Positions 37,501 through 49,739 of a stretch of DNA of 64,000 bases are shown in pieces (the first letter of the stretch is position 1; each line of letters begins with the position of its first letter). This DNA is from Augochlora pura. Taxonomy: Eukaryota; Arthropoda; Insecta; Hymenoptera; Halictidae. The translations under genes and the position numbers were made by a program. The stretch is from the NCBI RefSeq assembly GCF_028453695.1, contig NC_135781.1, forward strand, positions 6,336,779 to 6,400,778. Reading direction: 5' to 3'. The notes below the pieces were generated by a model. The model made no database searches. It was given only the letters and a program-made list of their open reading frames with translations, and was not told the DNA's origin.

Positions 37501-37835
37501 ATATTCTCATCCCCAAACCTGAATTTGATGCAACCATTAATTTTCCAATAATATTTATTATTTTATAAAAGAATTATAAATACTCATTATTGCGTCAGAT
37601 AGATACAATTTTTTAATTCCAGAAAATTTAAGAAAAAGTTTTAGTTTTCTTATTGAAAAAATTTTGAAGTAAATAATTGTGTTTCTTAATTACATAGGTA
37701 CGCACATATGGAGGTTCTATAAGAACGCGCATCGAGTCCCTAGAAAGACTGGAACAACAAAACAACGTCGTGGAACATCAAAGTTCATCGGTATCTAGTG
37801 GTAGAGCCATTCAGAACACTTACTGCTTTCTTTGA
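34551..37835 (+). CDS. Lnk: SH2B-family adaptor Lnk
   Basis: Five exons: 34551-34903, 35047-35927, 36029-36228, 36302-36553 and 37698-37835, giving 607 residues. After a Thr/Ala-rich leader comes the N-terminal dimerisation (phenylalanine-zipper) region at ~55-115 (WIEFCERHARASASDFAKAF, DFLRKFVESFCEHFE). A PH domain lies at ~214-329. The SH2 domain is at ~425-517 (YPWFHGTLSRSDAA, with the phosphotyrosine-binding GVFLVRQSE). The C-terminus is GRAIQNTYCFL, equivalent to the conserved tyrosine tail that recruits Cbl in vertebrate APS/SH2B2. Lnk couples insulin and other receptor kinases to downstream signalling at the membrane. If the GTAAGA donor at 36554 is read through, translation ends at TGA 36590-36592 and the protein loses the tyrosine tail. 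Confidence 0.95.
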
Positions 37836-39860
37836 CGGTGGATACATAATTATTCTGCCATCAGACTATAACCCAATTACTCCTCTGGAACTTAAGTACT
37901 CTTCCTGTGAACCCATCCTAGAAAGAAAACGCAGAGTTTTAAGCTGGACTTATTATCTTGAAGGACTATTAAAATGTGTATTACTTCACTTACATAAATA
38001 ATATATTTTCTCAAATCGACTGCTTCCAATTTTTCCAATCTTGTAAAAAAAATTTTTAATGGATTTATTCGTTGAAATGTTTTAATTAAATTTTACAAGT
38101 GGAACATTGAGCTTCCATGGAAAAAGATTTCTTATACTTGTTCAGTTTTGCATGTTCAGGTATATTAGCTTGTATTTAATATTAAAACTGAAAAATTGCG
38201 ACCTTTATTTGTATTGTATTAAAGCAATTACAAAAGACGTTTGATACTATGTAATACGGTAATTATCATTAACATTTATTTAAGGGTATGTACTTATAAT
38301 AATGTTGCACGTAAAAACAATCATGTATGTAAATGTACATGCGAGTTAGCCATCTTTTATATGTAAATTAATCCGAGAACATTTTTGTAGTACAACTGTC
38401 TTCCTTTTCCCATAAATTGAAAAACGTAATATTACAAGTAAATGCTAATACATATACTATTCTCATTAAATTTGATTCTAAGGAATCAGATGTATTAAAC
38501 TAGTCTCAGTATAAATATGTAACTATTCTACTAAACTTTCCATATACATACATTGATGTATTAAACTCATTATGTGATTTTATTAAATGTAGTTCAAAGT
38601 AAGTATAATGTTATATTATTTTTTATCAAAAAATTCTATTCCAATATACACCAAATGATGAAATATTTTAATAAATTAACTGGAATAGTAAGAGAATTAC
38701 ATATTCATACAATTGTAGAGCAATATGGCTGAATGTGCAAAACTATATTAGGAGTAAGTATATATTATAAATTTGGTAACATGATTTTGTCATCATAAAG
38801 GAAAAATAAAAATAATTACAAAAAGGCATGAAATTTATAAAAGTTACATATATTCTGATCACGAAATTTAATAATTTATGTATGAAGTTAATAAAACTTC
38901 AAGAAACACATTACATTGGGAAATTGTTTTCTATGTTCCGATACAATTTGTTGTGTACATTGTTTTTCCTCCTCCTTTTTTGGTATTTTATTATGTTCCT
39001 CCATAAGCTTAATAACCCCGCGTTCAGTAGTATCATTGGCAACTTTTAATTGTTAGATTCATGTCAATAAAATGATAACCTTAGCCAGATTCTGTGAATT
39101 TGTGAAAACATTTCTAGGGTACATATTTATCTCAAAATACATTGAATAGCCTTCGCAAATACATTCGACACAACAGATCTCATTTATTTAAACGTTCTTT
39201 TACAAATAGAATTTCCCGACGCGTGCTTCAGATGGCGCGCCAACCGAAAGAATGTGCAGAAAGAGTGAGGCCGCAAGCACGACAAAGTAAGGCAAGCTAG
39301 ATTCCCCATTCATATAAACAACCACACATAGAATCTGATAGGTATCGCTCTGTTTCTTTCCATCGTATCACGTTCTCCTTCTAAATATTTACGCAAAGCT
39401 AGATGAGTAATAAAACGGTGGAAATGTGCGAGCCAGCTTAGGAAACACGAAAAATGTGCAGGAGTAGAACCCATTGCTATACAGTAATGATACGTATTTC
39501 AACACGCGTTTCTTACTTCTTAAACTGCCGCGCACATTCCCTCCATGTTGCTGTGCATTTAAACGCAGTAGTTACTGTTTCGACAAAGAATCGTCAGCCA
39601 ATCAGTGCAAAGAAAATTTCTATATCGAGTCTCGCTAACGGATCAAGCTGTGGCTTGGAAATGTGCAGGAATAGGACTCGTTGCTCTCCATTTTACCCAA
39701 AGTTCTACCACACTGATGCTACATTCGCCGCGTATGTGTGATGAGATTTGTACCGTGTACGAGTACCATATGATGATTCTCATCACTGGTCATGTAAATG
39801 TAGAGTAGTTTCAAAGTGTCACGTCAAATCAAAAATATATGCATAAATACAGTTATCATT
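37836..39860. other. Lnk 3' UTR and spacer
   Basis: AT-rich with no supported gene. It contains the second fold-back repeat (39400-39720). The short open frames at 38828-39049 and 39454-39808 are AT-driven or lie inside the repeat. Confidence 0.6.
39400..39720. repeat. Fold-back repeat, copy 2
   Basis: The segment around AATCGTCAGCCAATCAGTGC and AAAGAAAATTTCTAT at 39585-39625 matches the reverse complement of copy 1 near 24102-24142. The similarity continues through GATCAAGCTGTGG and ATGTGCAGGA to about 39690. The left part (AAATGTGCGAGCCAGCTTAGG) pairs with CCGCGCACATTCCC to its right, so this copy also folds back. ATGTGCAGGARTAGRAC occurs twice inside it, near 39453 and 39660. It is more diverged than copy 1. 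Confidence 0.65.
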
Positions 39861-40240
39861 ATGGCATTACAGGTAATTTAAGTTTTAATGTAATGTAACA
39901 ATAAGATTTATACTAAAATTGAATAAACGAAAATTTAAAAAAAATTACAGGTATACGAATTTCACGTAGAAATGGAATGCGATGGATGTTCTAAGGCTGT
40001 AAGAAACGTACTTTCTAAGAAAGAAGGTATGAATTAATATACGTCTTATACATCTCAGGTTTGATTCTTTGCTTTTACTTTGTTTGTGTCTGTAAATATT
40101 CATTTATAGGTATTGATAATATACAGATTGATTTAGCAGACAAGAAACTACTGGTAACAACTACACTGTCTTCCGACGAAATATTAAATGTTATTAAACC
40201 AACTGGAAAGGCATGTCAATTCTTGGGAGTAAAAAAGTAA
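39861..40240 (+). CDS. Atox1: Copper chaperone Atox1
   Basis: Three exons, 39861-39872, 39951-40026 and 40110-40240, give 72 residues, the normal length for the family. The first exon encodes only MALQ. The copper-binding MxCxxC motif is MECDGC at residues 12-17 in the first loop of the ferredoxin-like fold. The C-terminal KPTGKACQFLGVKK carries the conserved Lys of the family. Atox1 delivers Cu(I) in the cytosol to the P-type ATPase ATP7 at the trans-Golgi. The intron sizes of 78 and 83 bases are ordinary here. Nothing is missing. Confidence 0.95.
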
Positions 40241-40807
40241 TTGTTTATTTAAATTAAGTTAAATATATTGAGCATATAAACATATTGTAATTTCTTATCT
40301 ATAATATAATGTCATACTTAATGGAATACATGAAATTTAAATATCTTTAGGAAATCACAGTATTCTTCCAAGTGTCCAATGTTATTCAATTAAATGTTTA
40401 ACATTGACATTTGGTTTTGGACTATTATTGCTACTGTATCAATCATCCATAATTAAATCTGTTTTTTGGATTCTTTGTTAAATACTTTTACATAAACTTA
40501 TTTTTTATATATACGTTAGGTGAATACTATTTGTCGATTCTATTATCATTTTACTTAAGAGAAGTAATTTAAAAAAAGATATTAGCAATTTACATAGAAA
40601 CTGTAGTAATTAGATTTCATAAGTAAAATGCAAATTGTTTATTTTCTTAACTGTTCCTCTAATGCTGTTAGACATTGTTCTAAAAAATAATAGTATCACG
40701 TAATGATTGTACCTGGTCATTGAGTGCATCTACTACATTATTTGAGTAAATAGAAAATTGAGCATCGGAGAAGTTTTTAGATAGACAAGATCCATTCGTA
40801 ATACAAC

Positions 40808-40813
40808 TTTATT
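40808..40813 (-). terminator. Poly(A) signal overlapping the POC1-like stop codon
   Basis: AATAAA on the - strand shares its first base with the TGA stop. Confidence 0.55.
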
Positions 40814-41061
40814 CATGAGGTTTCCGAGTTTTCATTTTTATCACTGATTTTAGCTTCCTTAACACATGAAACTATTTTTCCAGTATCTTTGCAAGCAATA
40901 TTATCTTTAGTAAAGTTAGTTTTCCAGATTAATAATTGGCGATCTGCTCCACCAGAAGTAAAAAATTCACCATTAAAAGAAAATGTTATCGCAGTTATGC
41001 TTGTACCATTTGCATGCCCTTTAAGGGTATAAACTGGACAGCCTTCTAATAAATCTAAAAT
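40813..41061 (-). pseudogene. Orphan terminal exon of POC1 (centriolar WD40 protein)
   Basis: On the - strand an exon opens after an AAAATAG acceptor and reads 82 codons to TGA, which overlaps an AATAAA (40808-40813). Its start ILDLLEGCPVYTLKGH, then FSFNGEFFTSGGADRQLLIW and KTNF, matches the last WD40 repeat of POC1A/POC1B, including the ILDLLEG linker and the SGGAD/WKTNF ends. The usual POC1 C-terminal coiled-coil is absent; a short Lys/Glu tail follows. No other WD40 exon is visible upstream (41062-43353), and the next - strand gene is Caprin. I read it as a relic or partial duplicate, possibly an exon captured by another transcript. The frame is intact, so it may still be used. Confidence 0.75.
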
Positions 41062-43353
41062 CTATTTTAAACTTTTAAGAACAAACAGTATAAAATCAGT
41101 TTAGAAATGTATGTAAACATGGATCTATTCTACCTTCATTGGTTTCTTTTATTTAGCGAAACTAATCTAGGAATGTAGAGAAAATCACGTAGCCTCTCCT
41201 AAGATCATCTCCAATTTCATATAAAATAGACGAGTCACAATAACAAGCCCGGATCTCCCAAGTACAGGTTGTCGTAAATCTTTAGACAAGGACTTCTCGC
41301 AACTCTCTCTAACCTCTCTCTCTCTCTCACTCAGTCCTCGAGCCGAAATCTTCGCGCGTGGCACACCCCCACACCGTTCATTTCGGCGGGCTTTTTACCC
41401 CTACGCGCTCGACTCCCGCGATTTCCCACCCGCATGCGCACCGTCGAACTACCAACCACCTTCGAGCTGCAACCGGAAGACGGACCGCCCGACAAATCAA
41501 CGTCCAGCAAATTCATCAGCGCCTAGCTAATTTTCCTATTGGCTAAGGAGGAGGGAAGGAAAAGAAGCTGGAAGAAAATGCAGAACTCCACGGAAAACCT
41601 CAGATTTAATTCAGTAGTCAAAGAACGTACATTTCAGAGCTCTATAATAAAGTACCATTGATTAAAGTTATCAGTTTTTTGTACATCATTCTAAAATCTT
41701 TCACGAGCAGAGCGGTTTAGCGCTCCACGAAACTAGTTTCAATTTGAAGCATATTTCAACTACGGTGGCCAATTGAGATATTATTGGTTTGCACAATAAG
41801 GGTATAATGCGTATTAAAATAACAAAAGCGCAAAGTTGAATTTATTTTTTGAAGTAGTGAAAAATATGTGATATAAACATTAAAATGAATATTAGTGTAG
41901 AAATACAATGGATTAAACATTTTATTCAATTTTTTTTCTCTGAGAACAAGCCAAAGAACGATAGAACGCTCTTTCTTATGCTGAGTAACAGTCGGTAGGC
42001 TAGTTAGCAGGGTTGAATTAGATCTTTATTTGGAAGATACATAGGTATTCATAGGATATTCGAACATAACTGTAGATGGAGGTGATTAAACACAAATGTA
42101 CAAACGAAATACAATACGGTACTCCTTATCACGTGTCTGGCGTGGTATGAGCGTAGCTTTTGTCAATGGCGCACTATACAAACACGCCTTCTCTGGCTCT
42201 AGTCAGTAATTGTACACTCGACTTAGTTGCTAAAGCTCCGCACTATCGCTTCTTTTCTTTTAAAAATAATCATATATTTTGCGATAAAAAAATTAGGTAA
42301 TGTTGCTTCGTAAACTTGACATTGCACTGCAATCTCTTTTACTTGACCAGCTGCGGAGGCGACCGTGAAGAGTTTCGGAATCACACAGAAAAAGAACAGA
42401 TCAAGGGAGCTACGTAATTCGTCATAAATCATGAAACAAGTTTCATGAACAACGCTTTTAGAGATTCGCGTGTATTACGCAAAACTTTTTTCTCCTTCAA
42501 CTACTAAATCTCGACAACTTTAACTTTCTAAATGCTTCAGAAATTCATAGACCACGAAAGGAATATGAAATTAAGAAGATATTATAGCGCTAGAAGGCAT
42601 TGCTCACTGTATCCTCTTTTTTCTGGTACCTTAAAAAATTCTCTAGAACGATTCGCCGCAAGACAAAGAGATGGTCGTGCAGATCATCTATTCGTGTAAT
42701 CATTTTAACGTTATTCTTTAAATACATTCTTATGTGTCTTTACGTGAAATGCTTGTACGAGTTCTCATTTTTTTTGTATTTTTTTTATAATAAAATTATA
42801 TTTCTAATCTTTGTTGATCAGCTGTTGTTGCCCTGTGAAAACTGCCTTCTGTCACAACACAATAATACTTGCATGGTGGGTTCACACTTCTGAATTTGGT
42901 TGATTTCTTCTTATATCACAATATTACGTCTGCATAATGTTCTTGTTAATATTAATAGGTTTTATCCCTGATATTCGCAGATACCAAATTCAAATGCAAA
43001 ATTTTGGTTATTCATTGTCCTATTTTAGAAATATCCTAAGCCGTATTAAAATATGCTAAATGCGTGTTCCATCTCTTTCTTTTAACTCACATTTTCAGTC
43101 CCTTTGTCGTCCGTTTCTTTAACCGAGTAAATTCGTATAAACTAATTCGTCAAATTAATTAATTACTCGTTCGTGAACGTTAAGGTTCTAGTTTTAAATG
43201 TTAAAATTTACACTTAGCAGCACGCACAAAGTTTAGTTGAAACTTCGTTTTTATTTGACATACGACTTGGGCTTTTTCATAAATAGACAACTGAATTCTG
43301 ATCTTACAGCATTATTATAATGTTTCACTGTGCATGGTTCTATCGCGATTTAA
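41062..43353. other. Spacer with CT repeat and GC-rich patch
   Basis: A (CT)n tract lies at 41303-41330, followed by a locally CpG-rich 200 bases to about 41530 that ends with TTTTCCTATTGGCTAAGG, an inverted CCAAT-type box. This looks promoter-like, but no transcript is evident. The rest is AT-rich, and its distal part is the Caprin 3' UTR. Confidence 0.5.
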
Positions 43354-46300
43354 TTACTGTTGCGTGTGGGGTTTACCACGGGGTGCATACGCGCCACGAT
43401 TTCCTCCCCTTTGACCGCGAAACTGTCCTCGGCTACCTCTGTCCATGCCACGTTCACCTCGCAGACCTCCTCTCGGTCCACCACCACCACCCCTTTTATA
43501 GCCAGAATTATAACCACCGCTACCTTCATTATTTCCCCAGGAACGTTGTTGATAACCGTTTTGATAATTACTATCGTTACGATAATATGTTCCTGAAATA
43601 TTATGAATATTGTCAAAATTACACAAAAGAACAATATCTTTTCATTTGCATTGCCCATTTTTCTCACCTTGTCCACTCCGTCCATTTTGTTGATAACCGC
43701 TGCCCCTACCCCTTGCATTATATCCATTAGAATTTCCTCTCTTTCCACCCCTGCCTCTATATCCGCTGCGTTGTTGATCTCCCCAAGCTTGCTGAGACGT
43801 TTGTTGCTGTTGTTGTTGCTGTGAATCTTGTGCGGGCTGTTGTGACTGATCTGTCTGATTCCAATCGTTAGGATCAGTCATCTGACACCAATCTACAGGT
43901 TCATTTGTTTGTTCTAATTCCGATTCTGGTGCTATCACTTCGTCTTGGATTTCATCTGTCTTTTCCTGAAAAATAATCGCACCGCTGATGTTGCACAATT
44001 ACTGACAAGTATACAAAGTGGAACATGTAACTGTTATTCTGCACATAAATGAAATTCAAATATCTTCTAAAATCATGGATTTCTTACTCTAATTCTAATC
44101 ACATGCCTCACTTTGCACAATGAACGTTCTTATTTAATATACCTCGGTAGGTTGTTGTTGACTCTCTTGCTGATGTTCAAAGTTCTGTGACTGTGTCTGT
44201 TGCGGTATTTGTTGCGAAGAAGTTTGTTGTTGTTGTGGTTGATAATTTGCAGGATGTTGTGGACTATATTGCATATTCGGTTGTTGATGAGATGGCGGCA
44301 TTGGAATAGGTGGAGGTGGGTTAGGATTGGCGAAACCAGGTATGTGGGATATATCTTGTGGTGGTTGATGTTGGTATATCACTTGTTGCGCTACTACCGG
44401 TGAATTAGCAAAGTTTTGATTTGTAAATGTTTGTGAAGGAATTGGTGCGTTTACAGCAGCAGGAATGTGTGAAACAATAGGTGCCTGTGACGTTACATCT
44501 GGTGAATCAAGCTCAGATTCTTGCAGAAAAAAGAAATTTGGTGTACCTATAACATCATTAATTCTAGGGGCTTGTGGTGGTTGTTGTTGGGTTTGTTGAG
44601 ACTGTTGTTGTTGTGGCTGCTGCTGTTGTTGTTGTGGTTGAGGAACAAACCCTGTAGCATTTGTGTAGTATGATGTTTCAACTGGTGCAGCAGCTGGATG
44701 TGGTGGAATGGGTTGTGCCACTACAGGAATAGGGCCAGAAACTGGGGCTGTACCAGAAACCACAGGAAGTGAAGCAACTTGTACTGGAAAATTGGGAATA
44801 GGAATCATAGACTCGGGTGGAATGTGTCTCTCATTGCTAGTATATTCTTCGTTGACTTGTTGCTCTTGTACTGGAGTATCTGTTACTTGTGTTTCTGCGA
44901 TTGCTTCTACAACCTATAAATAAATGGTAATATATTTTTCATAATCTTATACTTCAATTTCAGTTGGAAATAAAAGCTACTTACTTCTTCTACGGCAGTT
45001 TCAGTTTCATGAACTTGGTCGAAATAGCCACATTGGTTGATGGAAGTGATCATTTCTTTTAATTTGTTATACGTTGTTCCAACAACTTCTCTTTGTTTCC
45101 CTTCAACAATGAGCACAAAATGTTCTGCTACTTTTTGTACTTGTTGGAGAAAAGTTGGTTCACCTTCTTCTCGTTGATGTTTCATTGAGAGTTCATTATA
45201 TAGATTATCCAAATATTTTAAATCCTCCTCTGTTAATTTCACAGTACCATCTTTCCCAGTAAGGAAATCCTCTCTAACAGATTCTGTTCCCATGTTCATC
45301 AAAGCATCTTGAATAAGAAGAACTTCTCTCACCTATGACACATGCACATACATACATGCAAAATGTTCGACAAATTTTTTCCAACAATTTTATATTATGA
45401 AATAGAAATTTTGTTAATATGCTTGTTAACTTACTTTTGCAATATCCTGTTGCATTCTTTCATTCGCTTCCTTCCTTGCCATTTTTTTTTGGTGCTTAAC
45501 CGAATCTTGAGCAATGCCAACAATTTGTTTGTGTAAATCTCTCGTGTTCTCCAATATTTGTAATACTTCGTCATATTTGACTACGGCTGTTTTTTGATCA
45601 GTATTCAATTCCTTTCCATTTTTCTGTAGGTCCTTGTATGATTCTAACTTCGCCTATACATGGACACGTATATGTACATAGATACACATAAATACAAGGT
45701 ACTCCCAGGCTTTAACTCTTAGATCTTGTCAGTGCATGCTATGAGCATAAATAAGGAATAACATAGTTTGCATTAACAACTAAATGTAAATATTGTAGAT
45801 CCACTGCTACATTATTCATTTCACATCTTGTAGTTTTGATGTAATTTTCTAAAAAAACTTTAAACGACTTGGGCTTATATAACATTTTTTTCCAATTTAA
45901 ACTCATAGAATATACTGTCAAAATTTGCCACTTAAAACCTGAAAGATCCTATGCATATACATATCTAATTATATTATAGTATTCGAAATATCCACAATGA
46001 TACAAATAATAAGTCTAATATCAACGTGTTGCAAAGTATATAGGCGTGTAAAATAAACAAAAGCGAATTGCTTTAGGATACACTGTACAATCACGGACAA
46101 TTAACATATTTTGTAAAAACAAAATATATACGTAAATACGAAAAAGAAGACGAATAAACGAAAATTTATTGTTACATTACAATATATATTTGTAAAGGTA
46201 ACATTCAAGATGATACTAGCAACGTTGAACTAAACAAAGAATAATATTACAGAATCTCGCACACCGGTAGCGGCTTAAAAGCGTGTCATGCAAAGTTTTG

Positions 46301-46703
46301 TGCACAACTTTGGAAGATACCGCCATGACACGAGGTTTACAGTAAGTAAATTCCGGCATGAGAACAAACGAAAAATGGTAATACCGCTGCACAATGACGC
46401 TAATGAAAAAGGATCAACTAGTAACTACCATGATTAGGGTTATTTGATCTTAGTATAATTGTTAGATGCTTGTGAATTCTCGAGCGTGAGCACATGGCGC
46501 ATCCAATCATGGCGGATAGGACCGTGAAAGCTATCAACTGACAGATAGATTTCTGTGTTACTCGGCATGAATACGATTCATTTACTTACCTTACGCTTTT
46601 CAAGATTCCGTATCTTATGTTCGATAACGATGACCGCTTGGCGTATAGGTTCTACGGTCTCCGTAGAGGCCTGTTTTTCTAGTTTAGGGTTGGCAGAAGG
46701 CAT
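43354..46703 (-). CDS. Capr: Caprin (cytoplasmic activation/proliferation-associated protein)
   Basis: Six exons on the - strand: 46590-46703, 45435-45653, 44985-45332, 44143-44913, 43668-43965 and 43354-43592, giving 662 residues. The conserved homology region 1 spans ~30-225 (IRQAVIVIEHKIRNLEKRK, KYDEVLQILENTRDLHKQIV, LKYLDNLYNELSMKHQREEG, VVGTTYNKLKEMI). A Pro/Gln-rich middle follows. The C-terminus is Arg-Gly-rich (GYRGRGGKRG, GPRGGLRGERG, RGQRGGNRG), a typical RNA-binding RGG region. Caprin binds mRNA with FMRP and controls translation and stress-granule assembly in the cytoplasm. All junctions are in frame. Failure to splice the last intron gives an alternative end GEKNGQCK without the final RGG exon. 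Confidence 0.95.
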
Positions 46704-47863
46704 CCTTCACGGGCAACAAACGCGAACTGGAAATCAGAATAACGAAGCTGCGGGGTACAGGGAAAGGGAAATGATTCTGAAATTAAGCGCATGCGCATTC
46801 ATGATTTCTACTTAACCTCCGCCAAGCCAGTATAGTAACTACATTTCATCGGAGCCCTATCCTTATTAATACATTTGTTGTACATATTTAAATTTCAAAA
46901 ATAACCAGAATTGAGCAATGTCTAATGCGATTCAATATTTAATTGAATCACAAAATTATAATAATAGTTACAAAAATTATAATGTGTTGTAGCTACTTGT
47001 TTATAATTATCGATTAATACTTATAGTTAGTAATTAAAGACTACTTCTGTCAATTTTAAGTGTGAATTCAATTAGTAAACCATATTAAATGTTATAATCA
47101 GTTAATACCTAACTCAGAAAATAATATTAAAGAATTTAATAATCTTTGAATATCATTGTATCTATTGTTTTCCAGTGAAGCATTATAAAACGTATCTTCT
47201 GTTAACAATAATTATTCACAAGAATAATAATCATATTTTTTTACATCTTTCGCCTCATTTTAAAAATAATCAAATTTATTAGGCTATCGGATTCTACGCA
47301 CAATTAAATGGGTGATACAATCATGTACAATTTTCGAATTTTATTTAAAAAGATTCATAAAAACATAAATTATGTCAGTATTTTCAACTATATTTTAATA
47401 ATATCCGTTTGCAATTTTATCATTTTGAAAAAATAGAAAATGTACAATTGAAAAAATTAAAGTATGCTTTTATTATTATAGGAAGTACAACCATTGTCAG
47501 TTGTTTTAACTTTGACAATAACTGTTATAAGCAAGCAAGTGCTGTATATGTATGAATTATGTATGTATGTATAACATTTTGGATTTTTTCAAAACTGTTG
47601 TTCTCTTATTGTCGGATGAAACAAATAACTGAGAAAATAATAAAAATGCTGATCAAGCATTAATGTTTCATAGTTTAAGTTATTCATGAAATTCAAAATA
47701 GAATAAAATGAAAGCATGATTCATTTTTGTTAAAGTTATTGTTCCATTATATTTTACACATTTACGTATATCGTAAGTGCATAAAATCCGCAAATTAATA
47801 ACAAATCTAAAGAAAGGATGTGGAATACAAATTGATACATATAATATAATACATTAAGCACTT

Positions 47864-47964
47864 GCACACAACGCGCGCATACAATACGCACGCGTGCGCG
47901 CGTACACACACACCCATAGATGCACACACGCATACACACGCGCGCGCACGCGCACACATGCACA
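47864..47964. repeat. CA/CG alternating tract (potential Z-DNA)
   Basis: About 100 bases consist mostly of alternating purine-pyrimidine steps, including GCACGCGTGCGCGCGTAC and CACGCGCGCGCACGCGC, broken by CCCATAGATG in the middle. CG-rich alternation of this length is a classical Z-DNA former and is striking in an AT-rich spacer. Confidence 0.8.
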
Positions 47965-49430
47965 TTGGATACGAAATACTGCATGGCACGTTCTTAGAAA
48001 ACCTTTTTTGAAATTATATACTTTCCTTTATTATTACTGCGTTAGTGTCCAAATGCCCGCATTGTTAGGTTTCAAGTTTTTCCAATAATTTATTATACAA
48101 CTTGGTTAATCCGACAGTGATCACTAATACAATAATTTCCGAGTCTTTCTAACATATGAAAGATGTATGATACTGTTACGGATTTGTCGTAGCGGTCACT
48201 TGTCGTTCCTAATATATTTTTACAATTTACAAATATAATTTGATATATCGTCTTCGAAAAATACATTCGCGCCACACACGCATATCACTACTCTCGTGTT
48301 TAGAGAATATCTTTTTCTTAACGAATCTAAAACAGATCAAAAACTTAAACGATTTTAAAATGTAAACAATGATAGTGACAGTTATGATAAAGATACTAAT
48401 AGCTGTAACATAATAATATTAATATGTATAATCTAAAGTATACTCTATGTATAATGTACAAGAAATTTTATCATTATGTATTTCGTAATTATTAAATGGA
48501 AATTATCAGTAGAAACGGTTTTATTTATAAAATATATTCATACTTCAGGTGTAGCGAATTTTATGAAATTATGCTGTTTACGGGATAGCCATTTTAAATA
48601 ATGTATAGAAATTATTTCAATTTTAATAAACATACCTTAACCACTTTGAAATGAAAACAATATATTCCTAACTTAATCAGACCAAGTATCTCCACAGATG
48701 AAGCGAGTACGAGTACCCGATGAGAATTTGAATAATATAGCAATCGTTAAAACATGTACTTCTCGACAGATATGTCGAAAATCTTGAATAATGACGTTAC
48801 TAAAATTTCTATGAAAATAGATAGAATTCTTAATGTATCGTTTGCTAAGTCATTGTTACTCACAAGAATAAACAATAAAAAACAATATGAATATTTTATT
48901 CGTATTTTGTAAAATGAGTAGCGTTTATTTATTAAAAGTAATTTTAGCATGGAAGAATTCGGAGACTAGTTAGTACGTCAACTATTAATATATTGCAATG
49001 CACTAAATCATGAAGATTACACGATGAAATATGATGAACTGAAGGTACATAGAAAAAAATATTCCTAATCTTATTAAAAGTACCTTTATATGTATATTTA
49101 CAAATGTTCTACAAGATATCTATTGTTTTTCTTAATAAGAGAATATTTTCAAAATATTTCATTTACTATAAAACATTTTATTAAAAGAATGCTACCTTGG
49201 AACACCTCATGATGTTTTTAAAGTATTTTATACGTTTAGATTTTATACCTGCATGATCTATTTATATACAAATTAACGCGAACATAATTACCTCACATAG
49301 TTCACATATTTATCAAATCATTAAAAAAGATAAAAACGTAAATTACATATAAATTAAATACATACATACATACACACACATATATATGCACATACATTAT
49401 ATATGTATATATGTATATACATACATATAT

Positions 49431-49739
49431 GTGGGTGTCTCAAAAGTTAGTTTTAATCGGGAAACAAAGTGTTTCTGAGGTCATTTGAAGTAACTTTTGA
49501 ACTTTTACCAAAAATGTTCTCCGAAGCGTCGTTAACGAGTTCTTAACAAAAAAACACTGACCAATGTGAAACGAGCTCTTCTAGCGCGAAACGGCGACGC
49601 CAATGAGCGATACTGAGCTTCGTCCGCGTTGAGGTTGGTTCTCATTGCTCAATGTTTTTTTTTCATAAAAGAAGTTACTTTAAATAACCACAGGTATAAC
49701 TCATTTCCGGATTGTTAGAAATTTCTGGGACACCCTGTA
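49431..49739. mobile_element. Palindromic MITE, Tc1/mariner-like termini
   Basis: The left end GGGTGTCTCAAAAGT and the right end (reverse complement) CAGGGTGTCCCAGAAAT form terminal inverted repeats flanked by TA-rich DNA, as expected for TA target sites. The inverted similarity continues for about 75 bases (GGTCATTTGAAGTAACTT against GGTTATTTAAAGTAACTT) and, more weakly, towards the centre (AAAAAAACACTGACCAATG against AAAAAAACATTGAGCAATG). It is about 309 bases with no transposase, so it would be a non-autonomous element. Confidence 0.75.

Noticed and set aside
41171..41275. - strand open stretch with a plausible composition (TCTWEIRACYCDSS) upstream of the POC1-like exon
   Set aside because: Only about 35 codons, no WD40 features and no linking splice site, so it is not supported as a POC1 exon.
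41331..41546. Open frames on both strands in the GC-rich patch
   Set aside because: Frames on both strands are explained by high GC and few stops; there is no conserved motif.
47754..48088. Cys/Val/Arg-rich frames across the CA/CG tract
   Set aside because: They are produced by the alternating repeat in several frames on both strands, with no evidence of translation.
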